Source: Pararoseomonas sp. SCSIO 73927 (GTDB lineage: Bacteria; Pseudomonadota; Alphaproteobacteria; Acetobacterales; Acetobacteraceae). Taken from it: a stretch of DNA of 64,000 nucleotides. The first letter of the stretch is position 1, and each line of letters starts with the position of its first letter. The notes below the pieces were generated by a model, which saw only the letters and a list, made by a program, of their open reading frames with translations, did no database searches and was not told where the DNA came from. Position numbers and translations under genes: made by a program. The stretch spans positions 3,156,501 through 3,220,500 of the forward strand of contig NZ_CP146232.1 of assembly GCF_037040815.1 (NCBI RefSeq). Reading direction: 5' to 3'. Below, in pieces: positions 44,136-57,479 of the stretch.

Positions 44136-45233
44136 TCAGATCCCGCCGTGGCGGGCCAGGTGCGCGGCCAGGGACGGCACGCACTCCGCCATTACGATCC
44201 GCTGCAGCGGGCTCCGCACCTCGCCGAGCTCGATCTGCATGGAGGCATCGATCATTGGCGGCGAGGTCCGGAGCGGGATCAGCCCGAGGCGCAGCAGCGC
44301 GATGTAGCACTGGCGGGAGGCGCGCAGCACGTTCTGCAGATCGCCCAGGACCCAGACATTCTCCATCAGGTTCTGCGCCTGCACGATCGGCTTCACCGCC
44401 TCCACCCCGCGGACCAGGGCCGCCCGCGCCTGGTCGGGCTGATCGAGCAGGTGGGCGATCACGCCCTCCGCGAAGGCGCAGATCACGAGGTTCAGCGCGG
44501 AGACCTTCGCGTAGTGCACGAGGTGCGTGTGCCGCGTCGCCATCCCGAAGAAGAGGAGGGCCTGAGGGTAGTTCTCGTCGTAGAGCGACAGGTGCGCGGC
44601 CACGGTAGCGAGCGAGACGGTCCAGCGCACGTGGCGCCAGTCCACGCGCCGGTCCTCCGCCTCCGCGGCCCCGACGAGGGCCGCGCCCTCCGCCACCACC
44701 GGCCCGGCCTGGCCGAGCAGCCAGCCCACCCGCGCCGCCTCCTGCGGCTTCAGCGAGTCCGGCGGCTTCTCCAGGTAGCGGTGGCTGAGGATCGTGAGGG
44801 CGGCCCCGCGCAGCACGAACTCCGCCTCCGGGTGGCGGAGGTAGAAGCCGTGCGCCGCCAGCTCCAGCAGGTGCCCGGATTCGAAGCGGGAGTGGTGCAG
44901 CTGCACCTTGTCCAGGAACTCGTCGGGCGTGACGCGCATCGCCTCGAAGAAGGGGCCGCTCAGCACCCATTCCGCCGCGCCCGAGAAGTCGTTCCCCGCC
45001 TCGTCCCAGAGCCCGACGCTGTAGTCCTCCCGGCCCCAGAGCGCCGTCACGTCGAGCGCCACGTGCAGCTGGGTGCCGTCGTCGAGGGGCATGAAGGCCA
45101 GCTCGCGCCCGCCGAGGGTCAGGGACAGCCGGCGGCCGGACCACTCGGCGGAGGAGCGCACGGTGAGGACGAGTGAGAGCGGGCCGCTCCGGTCCTCCGC
45201 CGCGGCGTGGACCTCAATTCTGCTGCGCGTCAT
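44136..45233 (-). CDS. Hypothetical protein, 365 aa
   Basis: Not recognised. The first 100 residues look beta-rich (LSLVLTVRSSAEWSGRRLSL, LHVALDVTALWGREDYSVGLW), like a C2- or Ig-type sandwich; the remainder is helical (VRWTVSLATVAAHLSLYDEN, ALNLVICAFAEGVIAHLLDQ, ENVWVLGDLQNVLRASRQCYIALL), possibly TPR-like or a helical bundle. There is no signal peptide or transmembrane segment. The ATG at 45233 follows secA by 114 bases on the same strand. The 201 bases after its stop (43935-44135) show nothing recognisable. Coding character is strong; function unknown. Confidence 0.75.
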   Translation of the reverse strand: MTRSRIEVHAAAEDRSGPLSLVLTVRSSAEWSGRRLSLTLGGRELAFMPLDDGTQLHVALDVTALWGREDYSVGLWDEAGNDFSGAAEWVLSGPFFEAMRVTPDEFLDKVQLHHSRFESGHLLELAAHGFYLRHPEAEFVLRGAALTILSHRYLEKPPDSLKPQEAARVGWLLGQAGPVVAEGAALVGAAEAEDRRVDWRHVRWTVSLATVAAHLSLYDENYPQALLFFGMATRHTHLVHYAKVSALNLVICAFAEGVIAHLLDQPDQARAALVRGVEAVKPIVQAQNLMENVWVLGDLQNVLRASRQCYIALLRLGLIPLRTSPPMIDASMQIELGEVRSPLQRIVMAECVPSLAAHLARHGGI

Positions 45234-45306
45234 GGCTTGCTGGAATGTGTCGCACCGTCATGCCCGGAGACCTCCCGGGCGTCAATTATCCGGGTTGTCC
45301 CGCAGG

Positions 45307-45328
45307 GCGCGGCGGAACACCGCCGCGC
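45307..45328 (-). terminator. Hairpin after secA
   Basis: Perfect 9-bp stem GCGCGGCGG (45307-45315) / CCGCCGCGC (45320-45328), loop AACA (45316-45319), 20 bases beyond the secA stop on the minus strand. No T-run follows on that strand. Confidence 0.5.
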
Positions 45329-45347
45329 GAGCCGGGAGCGCCGCCGT

Positions 45348-48092
<2,745 letters not shown>

Positions 48093-48372
48093 CGGGCAGT
48101 GCGTCTCCGGGGCGCCGGGGAATGGCCGGGGCCGCCACCGGGCGGACCGCGGGGCGGCCGGTCGGGCGGGGGCCGGACAGGGCCCAGCGTGCAGGGGGCA
48201 GAGATAGGGAAGGGGGGGCGGCCGGTCAACGAAGCCCCGGCGGAGGGGAGCCGCGCCGGAAGGGGAGCCCATCACATCCGCTTGGAGAGGGCCGGCGGTC
48301 CGGGTGGCCCCGCCTTGTGAGGGGGCGAGGGCTCGGCCATCTTGCGCCCCCTTCTCCTGGGGCTCCCCTCCG

Positions 48373-49392
48373 ATGCGCCGCCTTCTTCTCCTCTCCTCCG
48401 CCTTTCCGGCGCTCCTCTCCGCGGGGCTGGCCCTGGCACAGGCGCCTGCGGCCACCCCCGCCCCGGCCGCCCCCGCTGCGGGCACTCCCGCCCCGGCTAC
48501 CCCCGCTGCGAGCACACCGGCGGCGGATCCCGTGGTCGCCCGCGTGGACGGGCAGGAGATCCGCCTTTCCGACGTGCGGGAGGCCGCGCAGGAGCTGCCG
48601 GACGAGCTGAAGAACGCCCCGCCCGCCATGCTCTACCCGCTGATCGTGGACCAGCTGGTGGCGCAGAGGGCCCTGGTGGCGAAGGCGCGGGCCGAGGGGC
48701 TGCAGAACGACCCGGAGGTGCAACGCCGCGTCGCCCGCGCGACCGACCAGGAGCTGCAGCAGGCCCTTCTGCGGCGGGAAGTGGCCCCGGCCCTGACGGA
48801 GGAGGCGCTGCGCGCCCGCTACGCCCGCGAATCCGCCAGCCGCCGGGGCGAGGAGGAGGTGCATGCTCGCCACATCCTCGTCCCCACCGAGGCGGCGGCG
48901 AATGCAGCCATGGCCGAGGTGCGCAAGCCCGGCGCCGACTTCGCGGAGGTGGCCCGGCGCCTCTCCACCGGCCCCGGCTCCCAGCAGGGCGGCGATCTCG
49001 GCTTCTTCAAGAAGTCCGACATGATCCCGGAATTCGCGGAGGCCGCCTTCGCCCTCCAGCCCGGCCAGATCATCGAGCGCCCGGTCCAGACCCCCTTCGG
49101 CTGGCACGTCATCAAGGTGGAGGAGCGCCGCACCGCCCCCGCGGCGAGCTTCGAGGACAGCCAGGAGGCGCTGCGCCAGGCCGCCTTCGAGGAGGCGGTG
49201 AACGCCTCGGTGGAGCGCATCCGCAGCGCCGCCCGGGTGGAGCGCTTCAACCTCGACGGCTCGCCCCAGCGCGCGCCGAGCCTGCTGGACGGCGCGACCC
49301 CGCCGGCCCCGGGCGTGGCACCGGGGGGGGGCGCTGCTCCCGCCCCGGGTGGGGCCCAGCCCCCCGCGGCCGCTCCCGCCCAGCGGCGCTGA
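48373..49392 (+). CDS. Periplasmic parvulin-type peptidyl-prolyl isomerase
   Basis: 339-aa exported foldase of the PpiC/SurA type. Signal [22 protein letters not shown] is followed by an Ala/Pro-rich repeat linker ([13 protein letters not shown]), a SurA-like N-terminal helical region with [13 protein letters not shown], and the parvulin domain (about 170-270: [56 protein letters not shown]). It should assist folding of secreted proteins. The C-terminus is again Ala/Gly/Pro-rich (about 305-339). The ATG at 48373 is chosen because the signal begins there. It is divergent from secA and 13 bases before argJ, an arrangement common in alphaproteobacteria. Confidence 0.92.
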   Translation: MRRLLLLSSAFPALLSAGLALAQAPAATPAPAAPAAGTPAPATPAASTPAADPVVARVDGQEIRLSDVREAAQELPDELKNAPPAMLYPLIVDQLVAQRALVAKARAEGLQNDPEVQRRVARATDQELQQALLRREVAPALTEEALRARYARESASRRGEEEVHARHILVPTEAAANAAMAEVRKPGADFAEVARRLSTGPGSQQGGDLGFFKKSDMIPEFAEAAFALQPGQIIERPVQTPFGWHVIKVEERRTAPAASFEDSQEALRQAAFEEAVNASVERIRSAARVERFNLDGSPQRAPSLLDGATPPAPGVAPGGGAAPAPGGAQPPAAAPAQRR

Positions 49393-49405
49393 GGGAGGAC
49401 CGAGC

Positions 49406-50641
49406 ATGGCCCAGGCGATCCCCGTCTCCCCCTTGAAGGTCGAGCTGCCGCCCCTGCCGCCGCTGAAGGGCGTGCGGCTGGGCGTGGCCGCGGCCGGGCT
49501 GCGCTACCAGGGCCGCCCGGACGTGATGATGATGGAGTTCGCCCCCGGCACCACGGTCGCGGGCGTCTTCACCAGCAACAAGTGCCCGGGCGCCCCGGTG
49601 GACTGGTGCCGCGCGGCGCTGAAGGGGGAGGCCGCGCGCGCCCTGGTGGTGAACGCGGGCAACGCCAACGTCTTCACCGGCCGCGCCGGCGTGGTGGCCT
49701 GCGAGGCCACCGCCGGGGCCGCGGCGGCGCTGGCGGGCTGCAAGCCCTCCGAGGTGTTCCTGGCGAGCACGGGCGTGATCGGCCAGGTGCTGCCGCACGA
49801 GAAGCTGGCCGCCGCCCTGCCGGCCCTGCGCGCGGAGCTGAAGGAGGCCGGCTGGGCCGATGCCGCGCGCGGCATCATGACCACCGACACCTTCCCCAAG
49901 GCCTGCGCCCGGACCGCCACGATCCACGGCAAGACCGTGACGATCGTCGGCATCGCCAAGGGCAGCGGCATGGTGGCGCCGGACATGGCGACGATGCTGG
50001 CCTTCGTGGCGACCGACGCCGCCATCCCCGCCGCCGCGCTGCAATCCCTGCTGCGGAAGGGCGTGGAAGCCAGCTTCAACCGCACCACGGTGGATAGCGA
50101 CACCTCCACCTCCGACACCGTGCTGCTCTTCGCCACCGGGCAGGCCGGGCACGACAAGGTCTCCGCCCTGCCGGGCACGGCGCTGGACGACTTCGGGGAG
50201 GCGCTGAACGCCCTGCTGCTCGACCTCGCGCTCCAGGTGGTGCGGGACGGGGAAGGGGCGCAGAAGCTGGTGAAGGTGGAGGTGCGCGGCGCCCTCTCCG
50301 ACAGCTCGGCCAAGCGCATCGCCATGGCGATCGCCAACTCGCCCCTGGTGAAGACCGCCATCGCCGGCGAGGACGCGAACTGGGGCCGCATCGTCATGGC
50401 CGTGGGCAAGGCGGGCGAGCCGGCGGACCGGGACAAGCTCTCCGTCGCGGTCGGCGGGGTCTGGATGGCGAGGGATGGCGGCGTGGTGGAGGGCTACGAC
50501 GAGGCGCCTGTCGTCGCGCACATGAAGGGGCGGGAAATCGACATCGAGGTTGATATCGGCCTGGGCAAGGGCGAAGCCACGGTTTGGACCTGCGACCTGA
50601 CCCATGGCTACATCGACATCAACGGTTCGTACCGGAGCTGA
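49406..50641 (+). CDS. argJ: Bifunctional ornithine acetyltransferase / N-acetylglutamate synthase
   Basis: Transfers the acetyl group from N-acetylornithine to glutamate, and in bifunctional forms also acetylates glutamate, in arginine synthesis. 411 aa. The precursor self-cleaves before the Thr of KGSGMVAPDMATMLAF (about residue 190-200), and both halves remain as subunits. Other motifs: FTSNKCPGAPVDWCR, ALVVNAGNANVFTG, STGVIGQVLP, GIMTTDTFPKA, SFNRTTVDSDTSTSD and GEDANWGRI. The start is at ATG 49406 with GGGAGGA upstream. Follows the parvulin gene by 13 bases, so probably one transcript. The call is firm. Confidence 0.97.
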   Translation: MAQAIPVSPLKVELPPLPPLKGVRLGVAAAGLRYQGRPDVMMMEFAPGTTVAGVFTSNKCPGAPVDWCRAALKGEAARALVVNAGNANVFTGRAGVVACEATAGAAAALAGCKPSEVFLASTGVIGQVLPHEKLAAALPALRAELKEAGWADAARGIMTTDTFPKACARTATIHGKTVTIVGIAKGSGMVAPDMATMLAFVATDAAIPAAALQSLLRKGVEASFNRTTVDSDTSTSDTVLLFATGQAGHDKVSALPGTALDDFGEALNALLLDLALQVVRDGEGAQKLVKVEVRGALSDSSAKRIAMAIANSPLVKTAIAGEDANWGRIVMAVGKAGEPADRDKLSVAVGGVWMARDGGVVEGYDEAPVVAHMKGREIDIEVDIGLGKGEATVWTCDLTHGYIDINGSYRS

Positions 50642-50669
50642 TCCGGACGGGTGCCGGGGCGCCCCCTCC

Positions 50670-50849
50670 TCAAGGGCGATCGAAGAGATCGCCGCGTGGA
50701 GCGAAGGGGGAGCTTCGGCCGACGTAGAAGCGGTCGAACCGCTCGCGGCCGCTCCGCTCGAGGCCGGGGTCCCTCGGTGGCGCTGAACAGGCCGCCGCGG
50801 CAAGGCAAGCCAGGCCGCACAGGATCGCGGCAACCGCTGTTCCGGGCAT
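50670..50849 (-). CDS. Small lipoprotein, 59 aa
   Basis: 59-aa predicted lipoprotein: signal MPGTAVAAILCGLACLAAAAC with lipobox LAAAC, then a short charged tail SAPPRDPGLERSGRERFDRF ending in DLFDRP. A GGGAGG site 8 bases upstream of the ATG at 50849 makes it credible despite its size. It lies between argJ and htpG, opposite argJ in direction, 29 bases from the argJ stop. Function unknown; similar small lipoproteins are common and mostly uncharacterised. Confidence 0.7.
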   Translation of the reverse strand: MPGTAVAAILCGLACLAAAACSAPPRDPGLERSGRERFDRFYVGRSSPFAPRGDLFDRP

Positions 50850-50963
50850 GACGCGCTCCCTCCCCGAGAGGACCGGCTGAGCAACACGGCGGGAGCGTGT
50901 CCTCGTCAGGATCACTCCCGGAGCCAGGACAGCCGCCCCTGACCCCGGAGAGGTCCCCGGCCC

Positions 50964-52796
50964 TCAGCCCAGGCCCGCCGCCAGGGCTTCCGCCACGCGG
51001 CGCGTGAAGGCGGCGGGGTCGCGCGGGGTGTCGCCGTCCTGGACGCGGGCGAGGTCCAGCAGCAGCCCGGCGGCGTCCGACACGTCCCCTGCCTCGGCCT
51101 TCGCCGCCAGCCCGCGGATCAGCGGGTGGCGCGGGTTGATCTCCAGCACGGGCTTCATCGCGCCGAAGTCCCGCCCCGCGCGCTGCAGCAGGCGCTGCAT
51201 GTGCAGGTCCGGCCCGAACTCCGGTGCGGCGAGGACCACGGCGCTGTCCACCAGCCGGTCCGTGGCCCGCACCTCGGAGACATCCTCCTTCAGCGCGTCC
51301 TTCAGCAGCGGGAGCAGCTTGGAGACGTCCGCCGCCTCGCCCCCCTCCGCCGCCTCGCCGATCCCCGAGAGATCAACGTTGCCCTGGGTGATGCTGCGGA
51401 TCGGCTTCTCCTCGAAGGTCCCCAGCCGCTCCGGCCAGAAGGCGTCGATCTGATCGGAGAGAAGCAGCACCTCCACGCCGCGGGCACGGAAGCCCTCCAA
51501 CTGCGGGGACTTCGCCAGCGCCTCCGCGGACTCGCCGGACAGGACGTAGATCGCCTCCTGCCCCTCCTTCATGCGGGAGACGTAGTCGGCGAGCGAGGTC
51601 CAGCCCTCCGCGGCGGAGGAGCGGAAGCGCAGCAGCCCGGCGAGATCGTTCCGGTGCTCCGTGTCCTCGTAGATGCCCTCCTTCAAGGCCGGGCCGAAAT
51701 TCTCCCAGAAGCCGGCATAGGTCTCGGCCTCCTTCGCGCGGGTCTTCAGCTCCGACAGCACGCGGTTCGTCACCGCGCGGCGGATGCGCGCCAGCACCGG
51801 CGTGGCCTGCAGCATCTCGCGGGAGACGTTGAGGGGCAGGTCCTCCGTGTCCACCACGCCTTGCACGAAGCGCAGCCAGGGCGGAAGCAGCGCCGCCTCG
51901 TCCGTGATGAACATGCGCCGGACATGCAGGCGCACGCGGCTCTCCCGCTCGCCCTCCACCACCTGGAAGGGCTTCATGCCCGGGATGAAGAGAAGGGCGG
52001 TGAACTCCACCGTGCCCTCGGCGTGCCAGTGCAGCGTGGCCCAGGGCTCGTCGAAGTTGTGGCCGAGATGGCGGTAGAACTCGGCGTAGCCCTCCGCCGT
52101 GATCTCGGCCTTCGGCTTGCGCCACAGGGCCGTGCCCTCGTTCGCCGGCTCGTCCTTCCCGTCCTCGGCGACGGTGATGGGCATGGTGATATGGTCCGCC
52201 CACTTGCGGATGACCGTCCGCAACCGGATCGGCTCCAGGAACTCCTCCGCATCGGGCTTCACGTGCAGCACGATGTCCGTGCCGGGCTCCGCGCGCTCCG
52301 CCCGGGCCAGCGTGTAGTCGCCCTTGCCCTCGGAGGACCAGGTCCAGGCCTCCTCGGACCCGGCGCGGCGGGATGTGACCTCCACCCGCTCCGCCACCAT
52401 GAAGGCGGAGTAAAACCCGACGCCGAACTGCCCGATGAGGCTCGGCCGCTCACCCGGCTTGGCATCCGCGAGGGACTGGGTGAAGGCCCGCGTGCCGGAG
52501 CGGGCGATGGTGCCGAGGTTCTCCGCCAGGTCGGCCTTGGCCATGCCGATTCCGGGGTCGGAGATCGTCAGGGTGCGGGCGGCCTTGTCTGGCACCACGC
52601 GCACGGCGCCGCCCTCCGGCACGCCGGGCGCCGCGCCGGTCAGGGCCTCGAAGCGGCGGCGGTCCACGGCATCCGCCGCGTTCGCCACCAGCTCGCGCAG
52701 GAAGATCTCACGGTCCGAGTAGAGGGCATGGACCACCAGGTCCAACAGGCGCCCGACCTCCGCGCCGAATTCGTGGCGCTCCACCGTCTCGCTCAC
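50964..52796 (-). CDS. htpG: Molecular chaperone HtpG (Hsp90)
   Basis: 610-aa cytosolic Hsp90-family chaperone. N-terminal GHKL ATPase domain with [20 protein letters not shown] (Asn binding Mg-ATP), [13 protein letters not shown] and [20 protein letters not shown]; middle domain with [21 protein letters not shown] (catalytic-loop Arg); C-terminal dimerisation domain ending in EALAAGLG. The start is GTG 52796 ([18 protein letters not shown]), with GGAGGA upstream; the open frame extends further but is not family-like. A sigma-32-like promoter lies upstream, which fits heat-shock control. The call is firm. Confidence 0.97.
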   Translation of the reverse strand: MSETVERHEFGAEVGRLLDLVVHALYSDREIFLRELVANAADAVDRRRFEALTGAAPGVPEGGAVRVVPDKAARTLTISDPGIGMAKADLAENLGTIARSGTRAFTQSLADAKPGERPSLIGQFGVGFYSAFMVAERVEVTSRRAGSEEAWTWSSEGKGDYTLARAERAEPGTDIVLHVKPDAEEFLEPIRLRTVIRKWADHITMPITVAEDGKDEPANEGTALWRKPKAEITAEGYAEFYRHLGHNFDEPWATLHWHAEGTVEFTALLFIPGMKPFQVVEGERESRVRLHVRRMFITDEAALLPPWLRFVQGVVDTEDLPLNVSREMLQATPVLARIRRAVTNRVLSELKTRAKEAETYAGFWENFGPALKEGIYEDTEHRNDLAGLLRFRSSAAEGWTSLADYVSRMKEGQEAIYVLSGESAEALAKSPQLEGFRARGVEVLLLSDQIDAFWPERLGTFEEKPIRSITQGNVDLSGIGEAAEGGEAADVSKLLPLLKDALKEDVSEVRATDRLVDSAVVLAAPEFGPDLHMQRLLQRAGRDFGAMKPVLEINPRHPLIRGLAAKAEAGDVSDAAGLLLDLARVQDGDTPRDPAAFTRRVAEALAAGLG

Positions 52797-52834
52797 ACGT
52801 GTCCTCCGGGAAGTAGGAAACAACTCGCGGCGCG

Positions 52835-52865
52835 ATATGAAAGAGGGGCCGGGGCCGTTCAAGGG
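52835..52865 (-). promoter_or_regulatory. Heat-shock (sigma-32-like) promoter of htpG
   Basis: On the minus strand CCCTTGAA (52865-52858) is followed after 16 bases by TTCATAT (52841-52835), 38 bases upstream of the htpG start. The CTTGAA box is a full match to the sigma-32 -35 element and TTCATAT agrees at 5 of 7 positions with CCCATnT, within the allowed spacing. Confidence 0.55.
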
Positions 52866-52887
52866 GGCGGGGCGGATGCCCGGCCCG

Positions 52888-53100
52888 TCACCCGGCCTCA
52901 GGACGGTCGGGAGAGGCCTCGGCCCCCCTCGCATCGGCGGGCAGGGCCCGGCGGAAGCGCGGCCAGTGATCCGCCTGTCGGCTGGCGGCGAGGATGCGCC
53001 AGCTCTCCTCGATCACTTGGAAGGTCTGCGCCACCAGCCAGTCGGTGGACCGTGTCGGGCCGGGCGGGCCGGGCTGGCCGGAAGCGGCGTGGATGGGCAT
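52888..53100 (-). CDS. Small hypothetical protein, 70 aa
   Basis: 70-aa protein with a Pro/Gly-rich N-terminus and a helical core [20 protein letters not shown] followed by [21 protein letters not shown]. Three Trp residues and the helix pattern look like a genuine small protein rather than chance. The ATG at 53100 has no strong ribosome binding site, and a shorter start may be used. It lies upstream of htpG on the same strand but ends before the heat-shock promoter. Function unknown. Confidence 0.45.
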   Translation of the reverse strand: MPIHAASGQPGPPGPTRSTDWLVAQTFQVIEESWRILAASRQADHWPRFRRALPADARGAEASPDRPEAG

Positions 53101-53273
53101 CGCGCCCCGTAGCGCTGCGGGACCGGGGCGTCGCTCACCTAGGTTGCCCCGGGCCCCTCCCGGCCGGAGCGGGCCACCGATCCGGATCGGCGGCCGCGCC
53201 GCCCGCGCCCCGCATTGTGGGAGGCCCGGGGAGGGCCTAGAGGTTGGGCCATGGCTCCTGCAGCAGCGCGGAC

Positions 53274-53861
53274 ATGGACCAGCAGACCGTCGGCGTGACG
53301 CCCCCGGCCTCGCCGGGCCTGCTCCAGCTCTTCCTCGCCTTCACCAAGATCGGCCTGACGAGCTTCGGCGGCGGGCTGAGCGGCTGGATGCTGCGGGAAT
53401 TCGTCCAGCGGCGCCGCTGGCTGGACGAGGGCGAGTTCCTCAGCGGCCTCGCCCTGGCCCAGGCCTTCCCCGGCGTGAACGTCGTCAACCTCTCCATCTG
53501 GATCGGCTACCGGCTGGGCGGGGGCGCGGGGGCGCTGGTGGGCGCGCTCGGCATGGTGGTGCCGGCCATGTTCGTCGCCATCGGCGCCGCCGCCCTGTTC
53601 GCGGAGGTCGCGCATCTCCGCCTCACCCACGTCGTCCTCAGCGGCGTCGCGGCGGCGGCGGTGGGGCTCTCGCTCCAGATGGGCATCCGCGCGGCGCGTC
53701 GGTCCGCCGTCTCGCCCGTGCCGGCGCTGGTCTTGCTGGTCACCTTCTGCGCCCTGTTCTTCCTGCGCCTGCCGCTGCCGGCGGTGGTGCTGGTGATGGC
53801 GCCCCTTAGCCTCGCTGCCGCCTGGTACCGGCTGCGCGGCGCGGGCGGGGAGGGGCGCTAG
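53274..53861 (+). CDS. Chromate transporter, N-terminal half (short-chain CHR)
   Basis: 195-aa integral membrane protein of the CHR family, first half of a split transporter. The family motif FTKIGLTSFGGGLSGWM near the N-terminus, EGEFLSGLALAQAFPGVNVVN-type segment and several hydrophobic helices (about residues 88-112, 118-136, 152-190) are clear. CHR proteins export chromate using the proton gradient; some relatives move sulfate-like anions. The ATG at 53274 is chosen over 53244. Its stop is immediately followed by the start of the second half, so the two products presumably pair. Confidence 0.9.
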   Translation: MDQQTVGVTPPASPGLLQLFLAFTKIGLTSFGGGLSGWMLREFVQRRRWLDEGEFLSGLALAQAFPGVNVVNLSIWIGYRLGGGAGALVGALGMVVPAMFVAIGAAALFAEVAHLRLTHVVLSGVAAAAVGLSLQMGIRAARRSAVSPVPALVLLVTFCALFFLRLPLPAVVLVMAPLSLAAAWYRLRGAGGEGR

Positions 53862-54389
53862 GTGCTGCTCTACAAGCTCCTGCAGATCCTGAAGGTCTTC
53901 GTCCCGCTCTCCTTCCTCACCATCGGCGGCGGGCAGAGCATCATCGCGGACGTGCACCGCCAGGCCGTGGCGGTGCAGGGCTGGATGACAGACGCGCAGT
54001 TCCTGGACCTCTACGCGCTGTCGCGCCTCACGCCCGGGCCGGGCTCGCTGCTCGCCACCCTCGTCGGCTGGCAGGCGGCGGGATGGGCGGGGGCGCTGCT
54101 CGCCTCCGCTGCGATCTTCCTGCCCTCCTCCGTGCTCGTCTACAGCCTCGCGCGGGTCTGGGCGCGGCACCGGGGTGCCGCGTGGCAGCGCGTGGTGGAG
54201 ACGGGGCTGGCGCCGGTGGCGGCCGGGATGATCCTCGCGGCCTCCGCCACCGTGCTGCGCGCGGCGGAGGGCGGGTGGCTCGCCTGGGCCGTCGCGGCCG
54301 TCTCCACCGCGCTGCTGCTCTTCACCCGCGTCAGCCCCTTCCTGCCGCTCGGCATGGGCGCGGCGGCGTTCGTGCTGTTCTGGTCGTAG
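53862..54389 (+). CDS. Chromate transporter, C-terminal half (short-chain CHR)
   Basis: 175-aa membrane protein, partner of the preceding gene. Family motif VPLSFLTIGGGQSIIADVHR, then LDLYALSRLTPGPGSLLATLVG (the second CHR motif, S-x-x-TPGP) and four or five hydrophobic segments. GTG start at 53862 directly follows the preceding TAG with no gap. In long-chain CHR proteins the two halves are fused; here they are tandem genes as in Bacillus ywrA/ywrB. Chromate is the family substrate; actual specificity is not known. Confidence 0.9.
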   Translation: MLLYKLLQILKVFVPLSFLTIGGGQSIIADVHRQAVAVQGWMTDAQFLDLYALSRLTPGPGSLLATLVGWQAAGWAGALLASAAIFLPSSVLVYSLARVWARHRGAAWQRVVETGLAPVAAGMILAASATVLRAAEGGWLAWAVAAVSTALLLFTRVSPFLPLGMGAAAFVLFWS

Positions 54390-54625
54390 AGGCCTCTGGC
54401 GGGTTGCCGGACATCTCCGGTCCGGGATTCAACCCGCCCCGACCCTACGGTAGACCCTTGTCCCGCCCGCCTTCGCCCCGGACCCGGACATGACCCCGTT
54501 CCGGCCGGGGCACCGCCCGCAACCCGCCTGGCGCCCACGGGTTCTCCCGCGGGCCGGGGCGTCCCCGGCACCCCGTCACGCGGGCGGCGCCGGGTTGTAC
54601 CCGCGCGGCCCATCGGAGGTCCCGC

Positions 54626-56224
<1,599 letters not shown>

Positions 56225-56228
56225 CCGC

Positions 56229-56260
56229 CCCATGCGCGGCCCGCCGGTGCCGCGCATGGG
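56229..56260. terminator. Bidirectional hairpin between the glucosidase and Bug genes
   Basis: Perfect 12-bp stem CCCATGCGCGGC (56229-56240) / GCCGCGCATGGG (56249-56260), loop CCGCCGGT, between the convergent stops at 56224 and 56273. No T-run, but the stem is very stable. Confidence 0.65.
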
Positions 56261-56272
56261 CCTGGCGCCGCG

Positions 56273-57232
56273 CTACTCCGTGGCGCGGATGTTCAGCCGG
56301 CGCACCAGCCCGGTCCAGCGCTCCCGCTCCACCCGCGCCGCCTCCGCCAGCGCCGCCCCGTCGCCCGCGCGCGGATCGACGCCCAGGCCCAGCAGCCGCG
56401 CACGCAGCTCGGGGTCCGCCATCGCGGCGCCGGAGGCCTCGGTGATGCGCGCCGCCAGGGCGGGCGGCATGTTCGCCGGCCCGAAGATGCCGAACCAGGT
56501 CTCGGACACGAGGCCGGGCAGCCCCGCCGCCTCGCCCGTGGGCACGCCCGGCGCCAGCGGCGTCTCCCGCTCCGAGGTGACGGCCAGCGCCTTCACCGTG
56601 CCGGCCTGGATGTGGGAGGCCGCCGTCGCCGGCACGTCCAGCAGCACGTGCACGTCGCCCCGCAGAAGCTCCGCATAGACCGCCCCCGTGCCGCGATAGG
56701 GCACGTGGACCATGCCGAGATCGCCCAGGCTGTCCAGCAGCGCCCCGTTCAGGTGCGGCGTGGTGGCGACGCCGGAGGAGCCGTAATTCACCGCGCCCCG
56801 CCGCGCCTTCGCCCAGGCGACGAGGCCGCGTAGGTCGTTTACGGGCACGGTCCTCGACACCAGCACGAGGGAGGGGGCCGCGCCGATCAGGGCCAGCGGG
56901 GTGAAGTCCTTCTCCACGTCGTAGGGCAGGTTCGCCCCCGTGGCGGGCGCGGTGGAGTGGATGGAGGAGGTGGCGAGCAGCAGCGTCAGCCCGTCCGTCG
57001 GCGCCCGCACCACCAGTTCCGCCGCCGGCACGCCGCCCGCGCCGGGGCGGTTCTCGATCACCACGGTGGTGCCCAGCCGCTGTGCGAGAAGCGGCGCGTA
57101 GAGGCGGGACACGGCGTCGGTGGCGCCGCCGGCGGGGAAGGGCACGATCAGCCGCGTCGGGCGCGCCTGAGCGGCGGCGGGACGGGGCAGCGCGGCCAGG
57201 GCCGGCAGGGCGAGAAGGGAACGGCGGTTCAT
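56273..57232 (-). CDS. Bug-family substrate-binding protein
   Basis: 319-aa periplasmic binding protein. Signal NRRSLLALPALAALPRPAAAQ; mature part with RPTRLIVPFPAGGATDAVSR, GTTVVIENRPGAGGVPAAE, TDGLTLLLATSS, VPYRGTGAVYAELL and LAPGVPTGEAAGLPG. All Bug/TctC markers are present. Fourth such receptor in the window, again without TctA/TctB. ATG codons at 57232 and 57238 are both possible; neither has a strong ribosome binding site. Ligand unknown. The 247 bases upstream (57233-57479) hold only a hairpin. Confidence 0.91.
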   Translation of the reverse strand: MNRRSLLALPALAALPRPAAAQARPTRLIVPFPAGGATDAVSRLYAPLLAQRLGTTVVIENRPGAGGVPAAELVVRAPTDGLTLLLATSSIHSTAPATGANLPYDVEKDFTPLALIGAAPSLVLVSRTVPVNDLRGLVAWAKARRGAVNYGSSGVATTPHLNGALLDSLGDLGMVHVPYRGTGAVYAELLRGDVHVLLDVPATAASHIQAGTVKALAVTSERETPLAPGVPTGEAAGLPGLVSETWFGIFGPANMPPALAARITEASGAAMADPELRARLLGLGVDPRAGDGAALAEAARVERERWTGLVRRLNIRATE

Positions 57233-57447
57233 CGGCATGTCCAGGGAGAAGGGGCGGGGCCTCGTCGGCAGGAGCGGCGGCCCGGCCATGTCGCCGTAAG
57301 GCTGGCGGCGGCAGGATTGCAAGGATCGCACCTGGGAAAAGCGGACGGCACGGGCCGCTCCCGGGTCCGGGCTTCATCGGGAGTGGAGGGCCTGACCGGC
57401 CGTTCCCGCTCCTACCTGCGGCGAGGTACTCCGGGCGCCGGACCGCT

Positions 57448-57477
57448 GCCGGCAGGCCCGGCAAGGCACCTGCCGGC
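57448..57477 (-). terminator. Hairpin after the FkbM-type gene
   Basis: Perfect 9-bp stem GCCGGCAGG (57448-57456) / CCTGCCGGC (57469-57477), 12-base loop, starting 2 bases after the stop of the methyltransferase gene on the minus strand. No T-run. Confidence 0.5.
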
Positions 57478-57479
57478 GC

